The notes under the pieces: model-generated
The model's input: only the letters and a program-made list of their open reading frames with translations
Database searches by the model: none
Told to the model about the DNA's origin: nothing
DNA from: Streptomyces pyxinicus
GTDB taxonomy: Bacteria; Actinomycetota; Actinomycetes; Streptomycetales; Streptomycetaceae
Direction: 5' to 3'
NCBI RefSeq assembly: GCF_024753135.1
Contig: NZ_JANUGP010000017.1
Span: 1 to 64,000, forward strand
Length of the DNA stretch: 64,000 nt
Part shown: one piece after another, positions 58,574 through 64,000 of the stretch
Layout of the letters: each line of letters opens with the position of its first letter
Position numbering within the stretch: the stretch's first letter is position 1
Program-made: the position numbers and the translations under genes

Positions 58574-59569
58574 TCAGGTCTGGGGGGCGGGCTGCTGCAC
58601 GGCCTCGGGCTGGGCCGCGAAGTGGGCGATGGTCTGCTTGAGGCCCTCCTCCCAGGGGATCTGCGGCGACCAGCCGAGCAGTTCACGGGCGAGGGTGGTG
58701 TCGGGGCGGCGCCGGCCGGGGTCGTCCACGGGCCGGTCGACGAAGGCGATCGGCGAGCGGGAGCCGGTGAGGGCGACCACCCGGCGGGCCAGGTCGGCCA
58801 TGGTGATCTCGTCGCTGCCGCCGATGTTCACCGGCCGCACGGACTGGCTGGCGGCCACCCGCAGGATGCCGTCGACGGTGTCGTCCACGTAGCACAGCGA
58901 GCGGGTCTGGCTGCCGTCGCCGGCGACGGTGAGCGGCTGCCCGGCCAGGGCCTGGCAGATGAAGGTCGGCACCGCCCGGCCGTCATGGGCGCGCATCCGC
59001 GGGCCGTAGGTGTTGAACAGCCGGACGATGCCGGCGTTCGTCCCGTTGGTCCCGGCGTGCGCGGTGACGAGGGCCTCGGCGAACCGCTTGGACTCGTCGT
59101 AGACGCTGCGCGGGCCGACCGGGTTCACGTTGCCCCAGTAGCCCTCGTGCTGCGGGTGGACCAGCGGGTCGCCGTAGACCTCGGAGGTGGAGGCGAGCAG
59201 GAACCGGGCACCGTCGCGTGCCGTGACGGCCAGCGCGTTGCGGGTGCCGAGGCTGCCCACGTCCAGGGTCTCCAGCGGCAGGCGCAGGTAGTCGACGGGT
59301 GAGGCGGGGCAGGCGAAGTGCAGCACCAGGTCGTAGGGGCCCGGCAGCAGGTCCGGGCAGTCGGCGGCGCAGACGTCGCAGTGCGCGTACCGGAAGCCGG
59401 GGCGGCCTTCGAGGTGGGCGATGTTCTCGCGCCGTCCGCAGGCCAGGTTGTCGGCGCAGTCGACTTCGACTCCCGAATCCAGCAGGCGTTCGCACAGGTG
59501 CGAGCCGAGGAAGCCGGCGCCGCCGGTCACGAGGGCGCGCCGCCAGGAGAACGGTGTGTCACCAGTCAT
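58574..59569 (-). CDS. NAD-dependent epimerase/dehydratase (UDP-glucuronate decarboxylase-like SDR)
   Basis: A 331-residue extended SDR. It has the NAD-binding G-G-A-G-F-L-G-S-H-L, S-T-S-E-V-Y-G, and catalytic Y-D-E-S-K. The segment Y-W-G-N-V-N-P-V-G-P-R-S-V-Y-D-E-S-K strongly resembles UDP-xylose synthases (UXS/ArnA-type), and P-V-D-D-P-G-R-R-R-P-D fits as well. It may instead epimerise the ADP-heptose, replacing the absent HldD. As first gene of the unit (ATG 59569) it sits 25 bases before the carbamoyltransferase gene. Family firm, substrate inferred. Confidence 0.85.
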   Translation of the reverse strand: MTGDTPFSWRRALVTGGAGFLGSHLCERLLDSGVEVDCADNLACGRRENIAHLEGRPGFRYAHCDVCAADCPDLLPGPYDLVLHFACPASPVDYLRLPLETLDVGSLGTRNALAVTARDGARFLLASTSEVYGDPLVHPQHEGYWGNVNPVGPRSVYDESKRFAEALVTAHAGTNGTNAGIVRLFNTYGPRMRAHDGRAVPTFICQALAGQPLTVAGDGSQTRSLCYVDDTVDGILRVAASQSVRPVNIGGSDEITMADLARRVVALTGSRSPIAFVDRPVDDPGRRRPDTTLARELLGWSPQIPWEEGLKQTIAHFAAQPEAVQQPAPQT

Positions 59570-59849
59570 GGGGGCTGTTCCTTCGTCTACGTCGTCCGCG
59601 CCGTCGGAGCCCTCCCGCGAGGGGAGTTCGGCGCGTGCCGGACGCCGGTCGCGGCGTCGTCGGCCCGTACGGAAGGGAATGGACAGGGCGCGGGTCCCGC
59701 TGATCCGGAGGACCGCCCTGGGTACGCCGCCACTGGCTGGACGGCACTGGCGACGGGGTTCCCGCACCAGTTGGGTTCACACGTTGGTTCTTATTGTCCG
59801 GAAGATCGCCCCCTCGCGCGACTCCGGACGGCTCACCGCGGGCGAGGCC

Positions 59850-60218
59850 TCAGAGCCAGGGCGTGGGGCGGCCGCGTGCCCCGGGGCGGGCGCGGGTGGC
59901 CCGGCACAGGAGGCGGAAGGCCTGCAGCAGGGTCAGCGGCCACAGCACGGCGAAGCAGCCGAGCAGGGCGGGATCGGAGGTGCGCATGCCCATGACGGCG
60001 ACGAACACCGACGCGGCCGTGAGCAGCAGCACCGCCGCGGGCAGCCACATCCTTCCGCGCCCGGTGTCCAGGCGGCTGGTGAGCCCGCGCGCGCGGCCCA
60101 TGCGGCGCGTGAACCGGCGGTCGCGCCGCAGGTCCACCTCGATCCGCAGCAGGGCGAGCCGTTCGCGCGAGGACAGCCGCACCCCGTCGCGCATCTCCCA
60201 CATCTCCCAGTCGTCCAC
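59850..60218 (-). CDS. DUF3040 small membrane protein
   Basis: A 122-residue protein with V-R-L-S-S-R-E-R-L-A-L-L-R-I-E near the start, the hallmark of DUF3040 (S-x-x-E-x-x-x-L-x-x-I-E), a basic stretch, then two adjacent hydrophobic helices (W-L-P-A-A-V-L-L-L-T-A-A-S-V-F-V-A-V and C-F-A-V-L-W-P-L-T-L-L). GTG 60218 lies after AGGAGG with an 11-base spacer; other starts are possible. It lies upstream of the heptose operon on the same strand, 280 bases away. Function unknown. Confidence 0.7.
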   Translation of the reverse strand: MDDWEMWEMRDGVRLSSRERLALLRIEVDLRRDRRFTRRMGRARGLTSRLDTGRGRMWLPAAVLLLTAASVFVAVMGMRTSDPALLGCFAVLWPLTLLQAFRLLCRATRARPGARGRPTPWL

Positions 60219-60509
60219 GGCTGCGCACACCTCCTGCCGGTCGGCGGCCCCCTGTTCTCCCCGGACGCCCGGGTTCCCCCCGCCGGCGGAGCCGATGCGG
60301 AGCCCGCACCGTCCCGGGCGCTCACGTTCCGTAGCACGGGAGGGGACTCCGGGCCACCCGGAGCCGCCCGGTTCGTCGCACACCGTGACGATGGACGCTT
60401 GCACGTGACCACGCCCCGGCCAAGGCCGATACTGGACGAGCCCTATCGGCGAACTCGGCCCGACGTCGGACCGCGCGGCTCACCCCGCAAGGCTCACTAG
60501 GAGATACCG

Positions 60510-61502
60510 ATGAGGATGCTGATCAACGTGCCGGAGACGGTCGTGGCGGACGCGCTGCGCGGGATGGCGGCCGCCTATCCCGAGCTGACCGTGGACGTGG
60601 AGAACCGGGTGATCGTCCGCCGGGACGCACCCGTGGCGGGGCAGGTGGGGCTGGTGTCGGGCGGTGGATCGGGGCACGAGCCGCTGCACGGCGGGTTCGT
60701 CGGCCCCGGCATGCTCTCCGCCGCGTGTCCGGGCGAGGTGTTCACCTCACCGGTCCCGGACCAGATGGCCCGCGCCGCGGCTGCCGTGGACGGCGGCGCC
60801 GGGGTGCTGTTCGTCGTGAAGAACTACACCGGCGACGTGCTGAACTTCGACATGGCGGCGGAGCTGGCCGAGGACGAGGGCGTCCAGGTCGCCAAGGTCC
60901 TCGTCAACGACGACGTGGCCGTCACCGACAGCCTCTTCACGGCCGGACGGCGCGGCACGGGCGCGACGCTGTTCGTGGAGAAGATCGCGGGCGCCGCCGC
61001 GGCCGAGGGCCAGCCCCTGGAGCGGGTGGCCGCGGTCGCCCGCCAGGTCAACGAGAACGCGCGCAGCTTCGGCATCGCGCTCAGCGCGTGCACGACCCCG
61101 GCCAAGGGCAGCCCCACCTTCGACCTGCCGGACGGCGAGCTGGAGCTGGGCATCGGCATCCACGGCGAGCCGGGCCGGGAGCGGCGCCCGATGATGACCT
61201 CCGGGGAGATCGCCGACTTCGCGGTGCACGCGATCCTGGAGGACATGCCGCCGCGCAGCCCGGTGCTGGTCCTGGTGAACGGCATGGGCGCCACCCCGCT
61301 GCTGGAACTGTTCGGCTTCAACGCCGAGGTGCAGCGGGTGCTGCGTGAGCGGGGCGTGGCCGTGGCCCGCACCCTCGTGGGCAACTACGTCACCTCCCTG
61401 GACATGGCGGGCGCCTCGGTGACGCTGTGCCAGGCCGACGAGGAACTGCTCCGGCTGTGGGACGCGCCGGTACGGACCCCGGCGCTGCGCTGGGGCATGT
61501 GA
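60510..61502 (+). CDS. dhaK: Dihydroxyacetone kinase, substrate-binding subunit
   Basis: A 330-residue DhaK. It binds dihydroxyacetone covalently through His in G-I-G-I-H-G-E-P-G and contains the start motif M-L-I-N-V-P-E-T-V-V, G-L-V-S-G-G-G-S-G-H-E-P-L-H-G-G-F-V-G and V-N-G-M-G-A-T-P. AGGAGA precedes ATG 60510. The separate DhaL and DhaM genes follow, so the enzyme is the PTS-dependent type that uses phosphoenolpyruvate rather than ATP. It feeds dihydroxyacetone into glycolysis. Confidence 0.95.
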   Translation: MRMLINVPETVVADALRGMAAAYPELTVDVENRVIVRRDAPVAGQVGLVSGGGSGHEPLHGGFVGPGMLSAACPGEVFTSPVPDQMARAAAAVDGGAGVLFVVKNYTGDVLNFDMAAELAEDEGVQVAKVLVNDDVAVTDSLFTAGRRGTGATLFVEKIAGAAAAEGQPLERVAAVARQVNENARSFGIALSACTTPAKGSPTFDLPDGELELGIGIHGEPGRERRPMMTSGEIADFAVHAILEDMPPRSPVLVLVNGMGATPLLELFGFNAEVQRVLRERGVAVARTLVGNYVTSLDMAGASVTLCQADEELLRLWDAPVRTPALRWGM

Positions 61503-61567
61503 CCGGCCGGACCGCGCCAGGCGACAGCGCTACGACCCCAGGACGCCCTACGACGCAAGGAGATCCC

Positions 61568-62176
61568 GTGCTCGACGCCGATTTCTTCCGCCGTTGGATG
61601 ACGGTGGCCGCCGCCTCCGTCGACCGTGAGGCCGGACGGCTCACCGCTCTCGACTCGGCCATCGGGGACGCCGACCACGGCAGCAATCTCCAGCGCGGGT
61701 TCCGGGCCGTGGCGGCCACCTTGGAGCAGGAGGCGCCGGACACGCCGGGCGCGGTACTGGCCCTGTCCGGAAAGCAGTTGATCTCGACGGTCGGCGGGGC
61801 CTCCGGGCCGCTGTACGGCACGCTGCTGCGCCGCACCGGCAAGGCGCTCGGGGACGCGGCCGAGGTCGACACCGGGCAGTTGGCCGAGGCGCTGCGCGCG
61901 GGCGTGGAGGGCGTGATGGCGCTGGGCGGGGCGGCGCCCGGCGACAAGACGATGCTGGACGCCCTGGTGCCGGCGGTGGACGCGCTCGGCGACGGTTTCG
62001 CCGCCGCCCGGGCCGCCGCCGAGGCGGGCGCCGAGGCCACGACGCCGCTGCGGGCGCGCAAGGGCCGGGCGAGCTATCTGGGCGAGCGCAGCATCGGCCA
62101 TCAGGATCCGGGGGCGACCTCCTCGGCGCTGCTGATCGCCGCGCTCGAAGAGGCGGCCGGGACGGCGGAGGGCTGA
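61568..62176 (+). CDS. dhaL: Dihydroxyacetone kinase, ADP-binding subunit
   Basis: A 202-residue DhaL. Mg-ADP is held by Asp residues in A-I-G-D-A-D-H-G-S-N-L (D-G-D-H-G type) and the lipid/nucleotide pocket continues with V-G-G-A-S-G-P-L-Y-G-T and G-D-K-T-M-L-D-A-L. GTG 61568 follows AAGGAG with good spacing. It lies 65 bases after dhaK and ends three bases before dhaM. DhaL receives phosphate from DhaM and transfers it to DHA bound on DhaK. Confidence 0.95.
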   Translation: MLDADFFRRWMTVAAASVDREAGRLTALDSAIGDADHGSNLQRGFRAVAATLEQEAPDTPGAVLALSGKQLISTVGGASGPLYGTLLRRTGKALGDAAEVDTGQLAEALRAGVEGVMALGGAAPGDKTMLDALVPAVDALGDGFAAARAAAEAGAEATTPLRARKGRASYLGERSIGHQDPGATSSALLIAALEEAAGTAEG

Positions 62177-62179
62177 GCG

Positions 62180-62593
62180 ATGGGCGACGACGGGAAGCAG
62201 GTCGGGATCGTGCTGGTGTCGCACAGCGCCGATGTCGCCGCGGCGGTGGCCGAGCTGGCGAGGGGGCTGGCGGGCGGGGCCGCGGCGGTGCCGGTCGCCG
62301 CGGCGGGCGGCACGGAGGGCGGTGGGCTCGGCACCAGCGCCGAGATGATCGCCGCGGCGGCGGCCTCGGTCGACCGGGGCGCCGGGGTCGCGGTCCTCAC
62401 GGACCTGGGCAGTGCCGTCCTCACCATGAAGGCGCTGCTCGCCGAGGGCGACGAACTCCCGCCCGGCACCCGCCTGGTGGACGCCCCGTTCGTGGAGGGC
62501 GCGGTCGCCGCGGTGGTCACGGCGTCGGCGGGCGGCGACCTCGACGCGGTGCAGGCGGCGGCCGCGGAGGCGTACGACTACCGCAAGGTGTGA
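62180..62593 (+). CDS. dhaM: Dihydroxyacetone kinase phosphotransfer subunit
   Basis: A 137-residue DhaM of the EIIA-mannose fold. The phosphorylated His is in V-L-V-S-H-S-A-D-V-A, and a second conserved segment reads V-L-T-D-L-G-S-A-V-L-T-M-K. This short form has only the EIIA-like domain and takes phosphate from the general PTS protein HPr. It completes the dhaKLM operon. Confidence 0.93.
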   Translation: MGDDGKQVGIVLVSHSADVAAAVAELARGLAGGAAAVPVAAAGGTEGGGLGTSAEMIAAAAASVDRGAGVAVLTDLGSAVLTMKALLAEGDELPPGTRLVDAPFVEGAVAAVVTASAGGDLDAVQAAAAEAYDYRKV

Positions 62594-62619
62594 GGGAGCA
62601 CGCTCCGAGACCGCCGCTC

Positions 62620-63327
62620 TCACTTCCCCGACACGAACCGTCTCGCCAGTCGCTCCCCCGTCGACGCCGCCTCGGCGTGGTCCTCGACGGGGCTCACCCG
62701 GGAGTCGCGGAAGACGATGTAGGTGACGCCGGAGGGGGTGCCGCCGGTGCGGGGGTCGGCCGGGATGCCGAGGGCCCGGGCGGTGGCGTAGGAGGCCTCG
62801 CCGATCAGGTCGCGGGGGCCGGTGTCGCCGACGACGGCGTAGCGGACCCGGTCCCGGTAGACGACCGCGGCGACCGAGCCGCCCCGGACCCCGGAGGCGT
62901 GCGGGTGCCAGCGCCGGCTCGGGGCGGGGACGACGATGTACGGCAGCTTCTCGGCCTTCAGGTACCGGCCGTCGGACTGCTGGAAGGCGGTCATGGCGGC
63001 GAACAGCGGGTCGGCACGGCGGTTGCAGCGGGCGGTGGCCTGTCCGTCGCAGTCGATGTCGAGGTCGGCCTTCCAGTAGACGGCGTCCCGGGTGCCACAG
63101 ACAGGCACCGTGGCCCGGCTGTCGGCGTCGGTGCGGAAGCGGCCCCGGGAGACCTGGTCGCACCTGCCGAGCCGGGCCAGCAGGTCGGCCGCGGTGACGG
63201 CGTCCTCGTCGCGGGGCGCGGGCGCCTGGCGGGGCGGGGCGGCGGCGGCCGGTACCGGCAGCGACGCCGGGGCGATCAGGGCGGCGCCGGCCACGGCCAG
63301 CGTCAACGACGGGACACGCACGCGCAC
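62620..63327 (-). CDS. Secreted chitosanase, GH75 family
   Basis: A 235-residue exported protein. Signal peptide: V-R-V-R-V-P-S-L-T-L-A-V-A-G-A-A-L-I-A-P, cleaved near A-A-A-A-P. The mature part matches GH75 chitosanases: V-Y-W-K-A-D-L-D-I-D-C-D-G, F-Q-Q-S-D-G-R-Y-L, P-Y-I-V-V-P, and Y-A-V-V-G-D-T-G-P-R-D-L-I-G-E-A-S-Y; Asp in D-I-D-C-D and Glu in I-G-E-A-S are candidate catalytic residues. It would cut chitosan endowise, complementing the exo-glucosaminidase at 16.6 kb. GTG 63327 is chosen for its signal peptide. Confidence 0.85.
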   Translation of the reverse strand: MRVRVPSLTLAVAGAALIAPASLPVPAAAAPPRQAPAPRDEDAVTAADLLARLGRCDQVSRGRFRTDADSRATVPVCGTRDAVYWKADLDIDCDGQATARCNRRADPLFAAMTAFQQSDGRYLKAEKLPYIVVPAPSRRWHPHASGVRGGSVAAVVYRDRVRYAVVGDTGPRDLIGEASYATARALGIPADPRTGGTPSGVTYIVFRDSRVSPVEDHAEAASTGERLARRFVSGK

Positions 63328-63742
63328 GATCGGGGACCCTCTCGTCGGGGACGGGGAATATCGCGCCCACTGTGGGGCGCACCCCGGCCCGCGGCCGTCG
63401 TGGCCGCACGGAAGGGGCCGGATGGAGCACGCTTCTGACACCCGTGAGGGGATGTGCGGCCGGACTCGGTACGGAGCGGGGGACGGCAGGGGCCGGGACC
63501 CCCGACCGGTCCGGTCCGGGGTCCCGGCCGCCCGGGTCGGCGCGGGATCGGCGACAACAGCGTGACCGCGCCACGGGCGTGAACTTCCCTGCTGTGCGGG
63601 GGAGTTCAGCCGTAGAAGGGTCCAGCATACGTAACCCGCCCCGATACCCACGACCGCGGCCCTCTTGATGTGTCCGCACTACCCCGTCATATTGGTACGG
63701 ACCTTTATGGTGCCGCCGACGCCGTCCCCGGGAGGCAGAGCC
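63328..63742. other. Divergent intergenic region between chitosanase and lipoprotein genes
   Basis: A 415-base region without a supported gene. It contains GGGGCGCACCCC-like short dyads near 63374, several GC-rich inverted repeats, and, towards the right-hand gene, an AT-richer patch (63680-63710) with a GGT-acgg-ACC dyad. Promoters for both genes should lie here. Confidence 0.5.
63693..63704. promoter_or_regulatory. TGGT-N4-ACC dyad, weakly DasR-like
   Basis: TTGGTACGGACCT resembles part of the DasR consensus (TGGTCTAGACCA) in its outer GGT/ACC halves but not in the centre. It lies 39 bases before the lipoprotein start. DasR represses chitin/GlcNAc genes; this is a suggestion only. Confidence 0.3.
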
Positions 63743-64000
63743 GTGCGACGCGTACCCCTGCCGCTGGTACTGGTCTCCGGGGCCCTGCTGCTGCTCGTGT
63801 CCTGCGGCTGGGGCGGGGCCGCCGAGGACGACGAGGGCCGCGCTCCCGGCGCCCCGACCGGTGTCACCACCATGGCGGGCAGCGCCGACAGCGTGCACGT
63901 GATGTGGAACGCGGTCACGGACGGTCCGGGCATCCGCGCCTACGAGGTGTACCGCGGCGCCACCAAGGCGGCCCAGGTGCCGGGTTCCCAGCACATGGTG
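63743..64000 (+). CDS. Fibronectin type III lipoprotein (partial, runs off the window)
   Basis: 86 codons of an open frame from GTG 63743, preceded by GGGAGG. The N-terminus is a lipoprotein signal: basic R-R, hydrophobic L-V-L-V-S-G-A-L-L-L-L-V, lipobox L-V-S-C with the acylated Cys, then G-W-G-G. After an acidic linker comes a fibronectin III-like module (A-P-T-G-V-T-T-M-A-G-S-A-D-S-V-H-V-M-W-N-A-V and Y-E-V-Y-R-G-A-T-K). It is probably a surface lipoprotein with further domains beyond the window. Confidence 0.8.
   Translation, partial: MRRVPLPLVLVSGALLLLVSCGWGGAAEDDEGRAPGAPTGVTTMAGSADSVHVMWNAVTDGPGIRAYEVYRGATKAAQVPGSQHMV

Noticed and set aside
48647..59569. Classical LPS-core biosynthesis locus
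   Set aside because: The sugar-nucleotide genes match, but the organism is a Gram-positive actinomycete and there are no Kdo, lipid A, or O-antigen transport genes.
1..64000. CRISPR array, tRNA or rRNA genes, transposases or prophage
   Set aside because: No regularly spaced repeats, tRNA-like cloverleaf, rRNA segment, DDE transposase or integrase motifs were recognised on either strand.

Overview
The window is very GC-rich chromosomal DNA from a Streptomyces or a close relative. The evidence is genus-typical families (a chaplin, an SsgA-like protein, an NsdA/NsdB-type regulator, SPW-repeat, DUF397, DUF3040 and DUF6479 proteins), extreme third-position GC, and many GTG/TTG starts. No rRNA, tRNA, CRISPR array, prophage or transposase was seen. 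The first ~70 bases are long G and C runs that may mark a contig edge.

Region 1 (0.1-8.1 kb): enzyme and regulator pairs (aldo/keto reductase with LysR, DinB-like protein, adenosine deaminase with VOC protein, BlaI-type repressor, second aldo/keto reductase, aldehyde dehydrogenase) and a decayed family-19 chitinase. Region 2 (8.2-11.9 kb): an acyl-CoA dehydrogenase-like gene, then a minus-strand sulfonate unit: Cys-Cys leader peptide, ssuE-like FMN reductase, an internally deleted sfnB-like gene, ssuD-like monooxygenase. Region 3 (12.2-19.3 kb): small proteins, a GNAT gene, an APC permease divergent from a ROK regulator, and a secreted GH2 exo-glucosaminidase. The GH2 promoter carries a perfect palindrome with a related copy in the permease/ROK intergenic region, suggesting one amino-sugar regulon.

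Region 4 (19.4-31.2 kb): secreted proteins, GNAT genes, a frameshifted long chaplin, a tripeptidyl-aminopeptidase-like hydrolase, a DUF4232 protein, AsnB, a baeRF3-like protein, an iolG-like pseudogene and an SsgA-like protein. Region 5 (31.5-46.6 kb): PAS/PP2C phosphatase, NsdA-like regulator, phosphotransferase, secreted amidase, universal stress protein, two alpha/beta hydrolases, PaaK, acyl-CoA ligase, MpaB-like oxygenase, copper-storage-like four-helix protein. Region 6 (46.6-48.4 kb): RpiB and a STAS-ANTAR-GAF regulator.

Region 7 (48.6-59.6 kb) is the most distinctive part: a minus-strand, mostly 4-bp-overlapping operon with GmhA, HldE and GmhB homologues (ADP-heptose supply), two GT9 heptosyltransferase-like proteins, GT2 and GT4-type glycosyltransferases, a NodU/TobZ carbamoyltransferase and a UDP-xylose-synthase-like SDR. 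It looks able to build a carbamoylated, heptose-containing glycoconjugate in a bacterium without lipopolysaccharide. A tandem duplication inside it has created a chimeric 92-codon ORF. Region 8 (59.8-64 kb): DUF3040 protein, the dhaKLM dihydroxyacetone kinase operon, a secreted GH75 chitosanase, and the start of a fibronectin-III lipoprotein that runs off the end.

Five genes (chitinase, sfnB-like, a hypothetical, chaplin, iolG-like) carry frameshifts or deletions. Three of them have more than one lesion, which argues for real decay rather than isolated base-call errors.
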